The notes under the pieces were generated by a model. That model ran no database searches, had not been told where the DNA came from, and was given only the letters and a program-made list of their open reading frames with translations. This document shows, one piece after another, positions 24,110 to 35,063 of a stretch of 64,000 nucleotides of DNA. Source of the stretch: Aphrocallistes beatrix (lineage: Eukaryota > Porifera > Hexactinellida > Sceptrulophora > Aphrocallistidae); NCBI GenBank assembly GCA_963281255.1, contig OY725493.1, forward strand, positions 1 through 64,000, in the 5' to 3' direction. The first letter of the stretch is position 1. Each line of letters starts with the position of its first letter. The translations under genes were made by a program, and so were the position numbers.

Positions 24110-25550
24110 TATATATAGATATTTTTTTTTTGTAACGAATTGATTGAAGAAACTGCCAGGCACAGAAAGCTGGTTTTTCGCATGTAAGGGTCTTTTGGCT
24201 ATGGCTCCACTAAGTTCAGAGCTCAGACGAAAATGTCGACTCATCATGGAATTATGACGTCATTGTCACATTTTTAAAAGTTAACCAATACAGTTATTCG
24301 ACCATAACTCAGCTATTTTAGGTGATAGAAGGCTGAAATTTTAATAGAATGTGTATATTAATATATTTCAAATATGATAAAACTTTATCCAAAAATGATG
24401 ACACATCACTCTGTTATGACGTCATCATTTGTTTTGTTTGTCCGAATTGATTGAAGAATTGGCAAGTCGTAGAAATACGAAAAGTAGCATGTAGGTGTCA
24501 AATGATGAATCTAGGATTAAGTTCGAAGATCTAAGCGAAATTTTCATCCTCTGCAAAAAAAATGGAAAACAATTTTTCACACCTTTTCTATACTGTATAT
24601 ATGACTTCACTCTCACAATAGAAATCATTGCACGACACTTAAATAGATTGTCATTGTTATTAATAATCCTTCAATGCCAACTTGCATTAGATATATTAAT
24701 TTTATTGTAGTGTATAGCGATAAAAAAGGTTATGTGCATATTTTCACACCTTTATATACATATATATTTTCACACCATTTGACGAATTTCTAAAAATATG
24801 CTAGAGACTAGCTTCCAACGGTTGACATGAGGTTTTCATGGGTGTAGATTACGAATATCATATTTTCAGTTTGATATGATAAATTATTTGTTTACTTTTG
24901 TTTACATTAGATACATAAAGTAAACAAATTACAAAAATAGGCTAGAGACTAGCTTCAAACGGTGGTGACATGGGGTTTTAAGGGGTGTAGATTTCGAAAA
25001 TTATATTTCAGATCAATATGATAAATTATTTTTTTACTTTTGTTCATAATAGATACATAAAGTAAACACATTACAAAAATTGGCTAGATTGAGTAACTCC
25101 ATGCGCGCGCAGGGAGACTATATATATATATCTGTTACGAATTGATTGAAAAAAATGCCAGGCACAGAAAGATGATTTATGGCATGTGGGAGTCTTTTGG
25201 TTATGCTTCCAGTAAGTTCTGAGCTCAGACGAAAATGTGGACTCATCATGGAATTATGACGTCACTGTCACATTTTTAAAAGTTTAGCAATACAGTTATT
25301 CGAGCATAACTCAGCCATTATAGGAGATAGAAGGCTGAAATTTTAATAGAATGTGTATATTATTATTATACCTCACATATGATAAAACTTTCTTCAAAAA
25401 TGATGACTCATCACTCTGTAATGACGTCATCATTAGTCATCAAAAACTTAAGATTTGGAATTTTTGATGATTTTTCGAGTGATATCGATTTTATTAGTAA
25501 CATGGACGTATTTAGAGATGCTATCTCCCTCATAATTAAGAATGTTATTT
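24110..25550. repeat. Cluster repeat block preceding kinase copy 2
   Basis: Two related arms (24120-24430 and 25130-25550) each start GAATTGATTGAA and end with a CRE: TGACGTCA at 24255, 24417, 25257 and 25422, with AP-1-like TGACTCA at 25404. Between them are two copies of a segment reading CTAGAGACTAGCTTCCAACGG / ATAAAGTAAACA (24800 and 24940). The short frames here are not protein-like and recur only because the DNA is duplicated. The block returns almost unchanged at 29600-31019, 35060-36189, 44640-46371 and 58940-61718. Confidence 0.8.
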
Positions 25551-25628
25551 CAGGCGACCGAAGGGAGCTTCCGCGGACACAAAGTGTCCGCCAGCCGCGC
25601 AGCGCTAGCAAGCGAAGCGCGCTTGTAT
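25551..25628. repeat. Hairpin module M2 (plus orientation)
   Basis: Consecutive short palindromes: GCGACCGAAGGGAGC, GCGGACACAAAGTGTCCGC, AGCCGCGCAGCGCT, AGCGAAGCGCGCTT. It is preceded by GAGTGATATCGATTTT and followed by a CA-rich run and TTAATCGAGTTTTAATAGTA, whose inverse follows the minus modules at 41448 and 50829. Confidence 0.88.
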
Positions 25629-26081
25629 ATACATATACACACACACATTAATCGAGTTTTAATAGTAAGGATTAAGGATAATTGTAACTGTATGCATATT
25701 CTCAAAAATAGATTTGATATCACTTCCAATTGTTTCAAAACTAGAAGTGTACGTTTAAAAAATGAAGGCTGAAAAAATAAGATATCATCTAATCGATCAA
25801 ATATCCAAATAATCGTTTGTTTAGAAAATTTTCGTTTGTTACGATCTAGTATATTCCTTTCAGTCCTGAATTTAAAACTTGACACGTGCAACTTTCTAAA
25901 TATTGATTTTGTCCATTATTCAGTCCCAAAACTATTCTACTAAATGCTAAAACCTTTCGGCGTTTGTATATAATCACAAGCGCGATTAGTTTGCTTGTTA
26001 TTTTTCTAGTGATATCGATTTTGACAGTAAGACTGACATATTTAGAGAAGTTATCTTCCTAATAATTAATCAATGTGACAC
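25629..26081. other. Spacer between modules M2 and M3
   Basis: AT-rich and non-coding; the 113-codon minus frame across it has no family resemblance. The last 80 bp (GTGATATCGATTTTGACAGT onward) repeat the flank that precedes M2, so M2 and M3 are tandem paralogues with their upstream flank. Equivalent spacers are at 31098-31550, 37412-37870, 46449-46903 and 61797-62249. Confidence 0.6.
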
Positions 26082-26157
26082 CAGGCGACCGAAGGGAGCC
26101 TTCGGCGGACACAAAGTGTCCGCCAGCCGCGCAGCGCAAGCAAGTGAAGTGCGCATG
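26082..26157. repeat. Hairpin module M3 (plus orientation)
   Basis: Same order of stems as M2, with a perfect CCGAAGGGAGCCTTCGG stem and GCGGACACAAAGTGTCCGC. It ends AAGTGAAGTGCGCATGTTT, where the last stem is mutated. It lies 235 bp after the stop codon of kinase copy 2. Confidence 0.88.
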
Positions 26158-26391
26158 TTTACTATAGATAGAAAAACCCAAAGCTATCCGATTGGTAAGC
26201 TAAAATGTAACATTAACGATACAAGTGAATACACACACTCAGTTTAGTACACATTTATGATTAGAGAGTCAAATAAGCCAAACAAGAGTGGGTACATAGA
26301 CTAGATAAGTGAATTGATATAAGAGCAGAACTAATCATGTAAACAAGAGTCAAAGCAAGCAAACAGAAGATGATGAAGTAAATTCGTGTCG

Positions 26392-27840
26392 TCAGATCCG
26401 TTCTTGGATTACTTCTTGAATAGAATGGGAGGAAACATTATTTTCGCAAAATTCTTGAAATAAACCTTTTTCATAATTACCTCGAACTATTAATTCTTGT
26501 AAAAAAGGGTCAGAGGATTCCTCAAGGCCATTAACTATCTTTGCTTCGCTCTCTGGTGCGACGATAGCGTTAATCACTAAACCAAGCTGTTTAAAATCAA
26601 GGCCTTCAGTATCCTTTTTCTCGACTGGTGGCTTGTGAAAGTAGCTTCTATCAAAACCCGAGGTTGAACCAATGGCAGTAGCCCTGTCGAAATCAATTAG
26701 CATTGCCTCACAATGTTTCGAAAAGCAAAAGTTAGGAAGTCGGACATCTCGGTGTGCATAACCCAATTTATGTAGTTCCTCCAGTGCCGTTACAGCTTGT
26801 TGAATAAAGTATTTAAGACATTTCTTGGCTTCATCTCGGCTAAGTGGCTGATGAGGTTGGGCTTCAAATTGAAATATAGGAATGGCAGTATTAATGCGAA
26901 AAATCCTTGTAGGCAACACTAAATGTGAAAAGGATTGAGATTTCGGAAATTGGCGTTCCCAATAGAGATCTTTTAAGGTGCTTCCTTCTAGTACATTTGG
27001 AGAAATCTTATAGTAATAGCATTTATCTCTAACCAGAATAGAATAAGCGGATTCGACTTGTTCTAATGAACTACCAGGAGGCAAAATTTTCTGGAGAAGA
27101 GTGAGGTCTTTTTGGGAAAGTCCCATAAAATAATCTTTAGAATCATTATTTTTGATAATTTGAGAAAAAATACTTTGTTTATTTAACACTTCCTGAATTT
27201 TAGGAGATGTTTCTTCCAATTTTAAGTACTTCCAACGAATGTTAAAAAAAAAATGATCCCAATGAACAGTAATCAAACTAATTCTTTCCTTAGTTTTTTT
27301 ATTTGGAAAAACAAAGCCAGAGACTTCTTCAACTTTCTGGTCATAAAGGCGTATAAACCGTAGCTGGAAAATTAAGGCAATTGCACAATGTGCCACCGTA
27401 TCATTGTAATTATTAGAATCTACTTCGAGTAAGAGAAGCGGAATAGAAGAATTGTCTTTATCCACAACCGCTACATCAATCCGCATGTTAGCTGATACAA
27501 TTAAAGGCGTGAGCTCATCAGATTTGGTGTACTCGTGGACAAATTGAAACTGCTCCTCCAAATCAAAATTCTTCATCATCCAAATCTTCAAATACTTTTC
27601 TGGGCGACTGTCATCATCTAATTCTAATTCGCATATATCAATTAGATCACAAAGTGGGGGCTTTTGGATTTGTGGATCGCTAAATGATACTAAAGGATGG
27701 ATAGTTAGATCTGTAAGGGAAAATTTTGATGAACGAGATCTTGTTATAGTTGGCAATGCTATATCTTTCCTATTTCCAGGAAAAATGCCCGTATTGAAAT
27801 TTATTTGTGAATGTTTAGTGTCTTTGCCAGGCGTTGCCAT
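26392..27840 (-). CDS. Kinase copy 2: PD-(D/E)XK-like/protein kinase fusion
   Basis: 482 residues starting MATPGKDTKHSQ at an ATG in AATAAATGG context. Residues 1-60 are basic and Ser/Thr-rich. Residues about 85-215 look like a restriction-endonuclease fold: RIDVAVVD (Asp122), IPLLLLEVDSN (Glu139, Asp141), then a helix HCAIALIFQLRFIR; the usual Lys after E-x is replaced, so nuclease activity is uncertain. Residues about 262-480 look like a kinase: CYYYKIS (Lys278), LEELHKLGYAHRDVRLPN (Asp365, Asn370) and LIDFDRA (Asp383, DFD instead of DFG), followed by GLDFKQLGLVI as the likely helix-F region. No signal peptide or membrane segment. The architecture resembles the Crinkler/CR class of nuclear-acting effectors, in which nuclease and kinase domains are combined; that is inference. 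No intron. An identical copy lies 5469 bp downstream. Confidence 0.88.
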   Translation of the reverse strand: MATPGKDTKHSQINFNTGIFPGNRKDIALPTITRSRSSKFSLTDLTIHPLVSFSDPQIQKPPLCDLIDICELELDDDSRPEKYLKIWMMKNFDLEEQFQFVHEYTKSDELTPLIVSANMRIDVAVVDKDNSSIPLLLLEVDSNNYNDTVAHCAIALIFQLRFIRLYDQKVEEVSGFVFPNKKTKERISLITVHWDHFFFNIRWKYLKLEETSPKIQEVLNKQSIFSQIIKNNDSKDYFMGLSQKDLTLLQKILPPGSSLEQVESAYSILVRDKCYYYKISPNVLEGSTLKDLYWERQFPKSQSFSHLVLPTRIFRINTAIPIFQFEAQPHQPLSRDEAKKCLKYFIQQAVTALEELHKLGYAHRDVRLPNFCFSKHCEAMLIDFDRATAIGSTSGFDRSYFHKPPVEKKDTEGLDFKQLGLVINAIVAPESEAKIVNGLEESSDPFLQELIVRGNYEKGLFQEFCENNVSSHSIQEVIQERI

Positions 27841-29174
27841 TTATTAATAAGAATTTCAATTGTTAGAAATGAAATCACAAAGCTTGATCGATAGGAAGAA
27901 ACTAGGAAGAATGAATGCACTACAAGTTTTGAAGTGAGAATAATTTCTATGAAAGGAAAGTAATAAACAATAGAGAATGAAATAAAAAGATAAAAATGGA
28001 GAGTAAATAATATGAAAAGACGTGATAGAGCGAAATACAAGTTAAATCATGCCGCGGTTGCTCAAAAAATGAATTCTGTTAAAATTTTGATCATAACCGT
28101 CACTGTTAAGGTTGGTTCTTTATTTCCACTGATTTATCAAAATTTTCAGTGTAGATTTGAATCACAGGCTTATCTGAGTAAAATTCATTTTATTGCTTAA
28201 TATGGATTATGCCATAACTCAATGTATGTAAACAAGTTATAATTACTTTCTAAACCTGAAATCTGATTGGCTGAAATGAAAAATAGTCAAAACTCTTAAG
28301 GATGTATCATTGTATATTCAGCAAATGCTCTATGAGTCGCTTAATGGTGCTGTACTCACAGTATGTCGACTGACATTTTTAGTGCAGCTCCTAGTATAGG
28401 AGATGCCTTCTGTCATGATCGATGTCGAACGTACGTACGTACGTACGTCTGCTCGCTCCTGGAAATTCTATTCGACCAAATTGCACCAAATTTGGGTCAT
28501 ATACTCCTCATATGGTGGAGATTTGTACCTGGGTCCAAATTTTGCAATATTTTCACACCTTTCCACAAAAGGTGTCAAAATGTATTAGCCAATCAGAATC
28601 TAGGGATTTACCAATACAATGGCTTTGATTTTATCAGATTAATATGGATTATACCAAACTCAATGAACATATACAAGTTAGAATTCTTTGTTTATTTAGT
28701 CGATTTCATCAGGCTGTAGAAGTACGGAATGTGTAACTATATCTTATTGGAAGGCCGGAATGTGTTCCTGTCTCTCAGGCTAAGCCAAGTCTGTCTCTCA
28801 AGCTAAGTCAAGGCTGTCTCTCAAGCTAAGTCAATCTCTCAAGTCTCAATTTTGTGATTAATTCTTATATTTTGATATTCTCTATGTATAAGTATTTTAA
28901 TGAATTCGACTATATTCATTAAAAACCAAATAAAATATCTCATTTCAATTGTATTGATATAATAGTTAGTTTGTCAGGGTGGGTGAATGCTTAATTCATG
29001 GCAATTGAACTATCTAACCAATATCAAAATTATTGGTTTTGAAGTATTTAACCAATCCATGGTACTAAATCTTTATTGACTACCATTGCTTAGTATATAC
29101 GTAGAATGCTATGATTAATCTAAGTAAAGGATTAAGTAATAAACAAAGTCAAAGAAAAATGAAATACTTAGCCA
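27841..29174. other. 5' flank of kinase copy 2
   Basis: No gene. It is highly conserved with the flanks of copies 3, 4 and 5, so it should include the promoter. Landmarks are an ACGT microsatellite (28431-28455), a block with CCAATCAGAATC near 28579, and three repeats of CTGTCTCTCAAGCTAAGTCA at 28770-28830. Plus-strand frames of 60-118 codons here recur only through duplication and show no protein pattern. Confidence 0.5.
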
Positions 29175-29540
29175 AAACTAAATAAGTAGGTTGCGTGACG
29201 ATACATTAGATGATGGCTTATGTTTTCTAAGAAGTCACTTTAGGAAACTAAAGAACTAATTACAATACCTTAGCTCGTTTAGACATCTATTTATTCAGAT
29301 TATTCAGATCCTTGATAAACATGTTTAGTAAATGATCTATACTACATACATATTGGGTCAAATAAGAAATTGGGCAAAATCAAATGACAGACTGTTAAAC
29401 GGATATCCGGATACCTGGCTAAAAAATTATCCGGTATCCGGATATATGGGAATAGCGAATACTTCCAAACACTAGTCGTGCTTACGGATAGCACGTACTA
29501 TTTTCCGATTCCTAGAGGGGTACGTCTTATCCGAGTTCTA

Positions 29541-29543
<3 letters not shown>
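29175..29543. mobile_element. Right halves of nested hAT-like element and MITE (copy 2 unit)
   Basis: From AACTAAATAAGTAGG onward this matches 23745-24109 and 44064-44602. The hAT-like right end TTCCAAACACTA is at 29463-29474 and the MITE right end at 29543. The left partner (kinase 5' flank) joins at the shared AACTAA, so a deletion by short homology removed the intervening DNA that survives at 41297-44063. Confidence 0.75.

Positions 29544-29599
<56 letters not shown>
29544..29599. repeat. (TA)n microsatellite
   Basis: About 28 TA units directly after the MITE target TA. The counterpart at 35013-35061 is a few units shorter, the only length difference noted between the tandem duplicates. 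Confidence 0.9.
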
Positions 29600-29600
<1 letters not shown>

Positions 29601-31019
29601 GTTACGAATTGATTGAAGAAACTGCCAGGCACAGAATCTGGTTTTTCGCATGTAAGGGTCTTTTGGCTATGGCTCCACTAAGTTCAGAGCTCAGACGAAA
29701 ATGTCGACTCATCATGGAATTATGACGTCATTGTCACATTTTTAAAAGTTAACCAATACAGTTATTCGACCATAACTCAGCCATTTTAGGTGATAGAAGG
29801 CTAAAATTTTAATAGAATGTGTATATTAATATATTTCAAATATGATAAAACTTTCATCCAAAAATGATGGCACATCACTCTGTTATGACGTCATCATTTG
29901 TTTTGTTTGTCCGAATTGATTGAAGAATTGGCAAGTCGTAGAAATACGAAAATTAGCATGTAGGTGTCAAATGATGAATCTAGGATTAAGTTCGAAGATC
30001 TAAGCGAAATTTTCATCCTCTGCAAAAAAAATGGAAAACAATTTTTCACACCTTTTCTATACTGTATATATGACTTCACTCTCACAATAGAAATCATTGC
30101 ACGACACTTAAATAGATTGTCATTGTTATTAATAATCCTTCAATGCCAACTTGCATTAGATATATTAATTTTATTGTAGTGTATAGCGATAAAAAAGGTT
30201 ATGTGCATATTTTCACACCTTTATATACATATATATTTTCACACCATTTGACGAATTTCTAAAAATATGCTAGAGACTAGCTTCCAACGGTTGACATGAG
30301 GTTTTCATGGGTGTAGATTACGAATATCATATTTTCAGTTTGATATGATAAATTATTTGTTTACTTTTGTTTACATTAGATACATAAAGTAAACAAATTA
30401 CAAAAATAGGCTAGAGACTAGCTTCAAACGGTGGTGACATGGGGTTTTAAGGGGTGTAGATTTCGAAAATTATATTTCAGATCAATATGATAAATTATTT
30501 TTTTACTTTTGTTCATAATAGATACATAAAGTAAACACATTACAAAAATTGGCTAGATTGAGTAACTCCATGCGCGCGCAGGGAGACTATATATATATAT
30601 CTGTTACGAATTGATTGAAAAAAATGCCAGGCACAGAAAGATGATTTATGGCATGTGGGAGTCTTTTGGTTATGCTTCCAGTAAGTTCTGAGCTCAGACG
30701 AAAATGTGGACTCATCATGGAATTATGACGTCACTGTCACATTTTTAAAAGTTTAGCAATACAGTTATTCGAGCATAACTCAGCCATTATAGGAGATAGA
30801 AGGCTGAAATTTTAATAGAATGTGTATATTATTATTATACCTCACATATGATAAAACTTTCTTCAAAAATGATGACTCATCACTCTGTAATGACGTCATC
30901 ATTAGTCATCAAAAACTTAAGATTTGGAATTTTTGATGATTTTTCGAGTGATATCGATTTTATTAGTAACATGGACGTATTTAGAGATGCTATCTCCCTC
31001 ATAATTAAGAATGTTATTT
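29600..31019. repeat. Cluster repeat block preceding kinase copy 3
   Basis: Duplicate of 24130-25550: two arms with CRE palindromes (near 29724, 29886, 30726, 30891), two CTAGAGACTAGCTTC segments, no genes. Confidence 0.8.
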
Positions 31020-31097
31020 CAGGCGACCGAAGGGAGCTTCCGCGGACACAAAGTGTCCGCCAGCCGCGCAGCGCTAGCAAGCGAAGCGCGCTTGTAT
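31020..31097. repeat. Hairpin module M4 (plus orientation)
   Basis: Identical duplicate of M2 within the 5469-bp repeat. Confidence 0.88.
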
Positions 31098-31550
31098 ATA
31101 CATATACACACACACATTAATCGAGTTTTAATAGTAAGGATTAAGGATAATTGTAACTGTATGCATATTCTCAAAAATAGATTTGATATCACTTCCAATT
31201 GTTTCAAAACTAGAAGTGTACGTTTAAAAAATGAAGGCTGAAAAAATAAGATATCATCTAATCGATCAAATATCCAAATAATCGTTTGTTTAGAAAATTT
31301 TCGTTTGTTACGATCTAGTATATTCCTTTCAGTCCTGAATTTAAAACTTGACACGTGCAACTTTCTAAATATTGATTTTGTCCATTATTCAGTCCCAAAA
31401 CTATTCTACTAAATGCTAAAACCTTTCGGCGTTTGTATATAATCACAAGCGCGATTAGTTTGCTTGTTATTTTTCTAGTGATATCGATTTTGACAGTAAG
31501 ACTGACATATTTAGAGAAGTTATCTTCCTAATAATTAATCAATGTGACAC
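31098..31550. other. Spacer between modules M4 and M5
   Basis: Duplicate of 25629-26081; non-coding. Confidence 0.6.
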
Positions 31551-31626
31551 CAGGCGACCGAAGGGAGCCTTCGGCGGACACAAAGTGTCCGCCAGCCGCG
31601 CAGCGCAAGCAAGTGAAGTGCGCATG
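31551..31626. repeat. Hairpin module M5 (plus orientation)
   Basis: Identical duplicate of M3, 234 bp after the stop of kinase copy 3. Confidence 0.88.
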
Positions 31627-31860
31627 TTTACTATAGATAGAAAAACCCAAAGCTATCCGATTGGTAAGCTAAAATGTAACATTAACGATACAAGTGAATA
31701 CACACACTCAGTTTAGTACACATTTATGATTAGAGAGTCAAATAAGCCAAACAAGAGTGGGTACATAGACTAGATAAGTGAATTGATATAAGAGCAGAAC
31801 TAATCATGTAAACAAGAGTCAAAGCAAGCAAACAGAAGATGATGAAGTAAATTCGTGTCG

Positions 31861-33309
31861 TCAGATCCGTTCTTGGATTACTTCTTGAATAGAATGGGAG
31901 GAAACATTATTTTCGCAAAATTCTTGAAATAAACCTTTTTCATAATTACCTCGAACTATTAATTCTTGTAAAAAAGGGTCAGAGGATTCCTCAAGGCCAT
32001 TAACTATCTTTGCTTCGCTCTCTGGTGCGACGATAGCGTTAATCACTAAACCAAGCTGTTTAAAATCAAGGCCTTCAGTATCCTTTTTCTCGACTGGTGG
32101 CTTGTGAAAGTAGCTTCTATCAAAACCCGAGGTTGAACCAATGGCAGTAGCCCTGTCGAAATCAATTAGCATTGCCTCACAATGTTTCGAAAAGCAAAAG
32201 TTAGGAAGTCGGACATCTCGGTGTGCATAACCCAATTTATGTAGTTCCTCCAGTGCCGTTACAGCTTGTTGAATAAAGTATTTAAGACATTTCTTGGCTT
32301 CATCTCGGCTAAGTGGCTGATGAGGTTGGGCTTCAAATTGAAATATAGGAATGGCAGTATTAATGCGAAAAATCCTTGTAGGCAACACTAAATGTGAAAA
32401 GGATTGAGATTTCGGAAATTGGCGTTCCCAATAGAGATCTTTTAAGGTGCTTCCTTCTAGTACATTTGGAGAAATCTTATAGTAATAGCATTTATCTCTA
32501 ACCAGAATAGAATAAGCGGATTCGACTTGTTCTAATGAACTACCAGGAGGCAAAATTTTCTGGAGAAGAGTGAGGTCTTTTTGGGAAAGTCCCATAAAAT
32601 AATCTTTAGAATCATTATTTTTGATAATTTGAGAAAAAATACTTTGTTTATTTAACACTTCCTGAATTTTAGGAGATGTTTCTTCCAATTTTAAGTACTT
32701 CCAACGAATGTTAAAAAAAAAATGATCCCAATGAACAGTAATCAAACTAATTCTTTCCTTAGTTTTTTTATTTGGAAAAACAAAGCCAGAGACTTCTTCA
32801 ACTTTCTGGTCATAAAGGCGTATAAACCGTAGCTGGAAAATTAAGGCAATTGCACAATGTGCCACCGTATCATTGTAATTATTAGAATCTACTTCGAGTA
32901 AGAGAAGCGGAATAGAAGAATTGTCTTTATCCACAACCGCTACATCAATCCGCATGTTAGCTGATACAATTAAAGGCGTGAGCTCATCAGATTTGGTGTA
33001 CTCGTGGACAAATTGAAACTGCTCCTCCAAATCAAAATTCTTCATCATCCAAATCTTCAAATACTTTTCTGGGCGACTGTCATCATCTAATTCTAATTCG
33101 CATATATCAATTAGATCACAAAGTGGGGGCTTTTGGATTTGTGGATCGCTAAATGATACTAAAGGATGGATAGTTAGATCTGTAAGGGAAAATTTTGATG
33201 AACGAGATCTTGTTATAGTTGGCAATGCTATATCTTTCCTATTTCCAGGAAAAATGCCCGTATTGAAATTTATTTGTGAATGTTTAGTGTCTTTGCCAGG
33301 CGTTGCCAT
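31861..33309 (-). CDS. Kinase copy 3: PD-(D/E)XK-like/protein kinase fusion, identical to copy 2
   Basis: 482 residues, identical along the whole length to the protein at 26392-27840, with the same Asp122/Glu139/Asp141 nuclease-like pattern, Lys278, HRDVRLPN and DFD. It lies in the second half of the 5469-bp tandem duplication with the same flanks and modules. The lack of even silent change that I can see points to a very recent duplication, or to one locus assembled twice. It adds no functional information beyond copy 2. Confidence 0.85.
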   Translation of the reverse strand: MATPGKDTKHSQINFNTGIFPGNRKDIALPTITRSRSSKFSLTDLTIHPLVSFSDPQIQKPPLCDLIDICELELDDDSRPEKYLKIWMMKNFDLEEQFQFVHEYTKSDELTPLIVSANMRIDVAVVDKDNSSIPLLLLEVDSNNYNDTVAHCAIALIFQLRFIRLYDQKVEEVSGFVFPNKKTKERISLITVHWDHFFFNIRWKYLKLEETSPKIQEVLNKQSIFSQIIKNNDSKDYFMGLSQKDLTLLQKILPPGSSLEQVESAYSILVRDKCYYYKISPNVLEGSTLKDLYWERQFPKSQSFSHLVLPTRIFRINTAIPIFQFEAQPHQPLSRDEAKKCLKYFIQQAVTALEELHKLGYAHRDVRLPNFCFSKHCEAMLIDFDRATAIGSTSGFDRSYFHKPPVEKKDTEGLDFKQLGLVINAIVAPESEAKIVNGLEESSDPFLQELIVRGNYEKGLFQEFCENNVSSHSIQEVIQERI

Positions 33310-34643
33310 TTATTAATAAGAATTTCAATTGTTAGAAATGAAATCACAAAGCTTGATCGATAGGAAGAAACTAGGAAGAATGAATGCACTACAAGTTTTG
33401 AAGTGAGAATAATTTCTATGAAAGGAAAGTAATAAACAATAGAGAATGAAATAAAAAGATAAAAATGGAGAGTAAATAATATGAAAAGACGTGATAGAGC
33501 GAAATACAAGTTAAATCATGCCGCGGTTGCTCAAAAAATGAATTCTGTTAAAATTTTGATCATAACCGTCACTGTTAAGGTTGGTTCTTTATTTCCACTG
33601 ATTTATCAAAATTTTCAGTGTAGATTTGAATCACAGGCTTATCTGAGTAAAATTCATTTTATTGCTTAATATGGATTATGCCATAACTCAATGTATGTAA
33701 ACAAGTTATAATTACTTTCTAAACCTGAAATCTGATTGGCTGAAATGAAAAATAGTCAAAACTCTTAAGGATGTATCATTGTATATTCAGCAAATGCTCT
33801 ATGAGTCGCTTAATGGTGCTGTACTCACAGTATGTCGACTGACATTTTTAGTGCAGCTCCTAGTATAGGAGATGCCTTCTGTCATGATCGATGTCGAACG
33901 TACGTACGTACGTACGTCTGCTCGCTCCTGGAAATTCTATTCGACCAAATTGCACCAAATTTGGGTCATATACTCCTCATATGGTGGAGATTTGTACCTG
34001 GGTCCAAATTTTGCAATATTTTCACACCTTTCCACAAAAGGTGTCAAAATGTATTAGCCAATCAGAATCTAGGGATTTACCAATACAATGGCTTTGATTT
34101 TATCAGATTAATATGGATTATACCAAACTCAATGAACATATACAAGTTAGAATTCTTTGTTTATTTAGTCGATTTCATCAGGCTGTAGAAGTACGGAATG
34201 TGTAACTATATCTTATTGGAAGGCCGGAATGTGTTCCTGTCTCTCAGGCTAAGCCAAGTCTGTCTCTCAAGCTAAGTCAAGGCTGTCTCTCAAGCTAAGT
34301 CAATCTCTCAAGTCTCAATTTTGTGATTAATTCTTATATTTTGATATTCTCTATGTATAAGTATTTTAATGAATTCGACTATATTCATTAAAAACCAAAT
34401 AAAATATCTCATTTCAATTGTATTGATATAATAGTTAGTTTGTCAGGGTGGGTGAATGCTTAATTCATGGCAATTGAACTATCTAACCAATATCAAAATT
34501 ATTGGTTTTGAAGTATTTAACCAATCCATGGTACTAAATCTTTATTGACTACCATTGCTTAGTATATACGTAGAATGCTATGATTAATCTAAGTAAAGGA
34601 TTAAGTAATAAACAAAGTCAAAGAAAAATGAAATACTTAGCCA
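33310..34643. other. 5' flank of kinase copy 3
   Basis: Duplicate of 27841-29174, including the ACGT microsatellite at 33900-33916 and the CTGTCTCTCAAGCTAAGTCA repeats. No gene. Confidence 0.5.
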
Positions 34644-35009
34644 AAACTAAATAAGTAGGTTGCGTGACGATACATTAGATGATGGCTTATGTTTTCTAAG
34701 AAGTCACTTTAGGAAACTAAAGAACTAATTACAATACCTTAGCTCGTTTAGACATCTATTTATTCAGATTATTCAGATCCTTGATAAACATGTTTAGTAA
34801 ATGATCTATACTACATACATATTGGGTCAAATAAGAAATTGGGCAAAATCAAATGACAGACTGTTAAACGGATATCCGGATACCTGGCTAAAAAATTATC
34901 CGGTATCCGGATATATGGGAATAGCGAATACTTCCAAACACTAGTCGTGCTTACGGATAGCACGTACTATTTTCCGATTCCTAGAGGGGTACGTCTTATC
35001 CGAGTTCTA

Positions 35010-35012
<3 letters not shown>
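34644..35012. mobile_element. Right halves of nested hAT-like element and MITE (copy 3 unit)
   Basis: Duplicate of 29175-29543; hAT-like right end at 34943, MITE right end at 35012, then a (TA)n run to about 35061. Confidence 0.75.

Positions 35013-35061
<49 letters not shown>

Positions 35062-35063
<2 letters not shown>

Noticed and set aside
25411..25891. Recurrent 60-113-codon frames in the arms and spacers (also at 30880, 37329, 46269, 61713)
   Set aside because: Their recurrence follows from DNA duplication; they cross hairpin modules, have no conserved domain, and vary by frameshift between units.
28363..28719. 118-codon plus-strand frame across the ACGT microsatellite
   Set aside because: Contains a repeated ACGT tract translated as RTYVRTYV, overlaps other frames, is broken in copy 4, and shows no protein family pattern.
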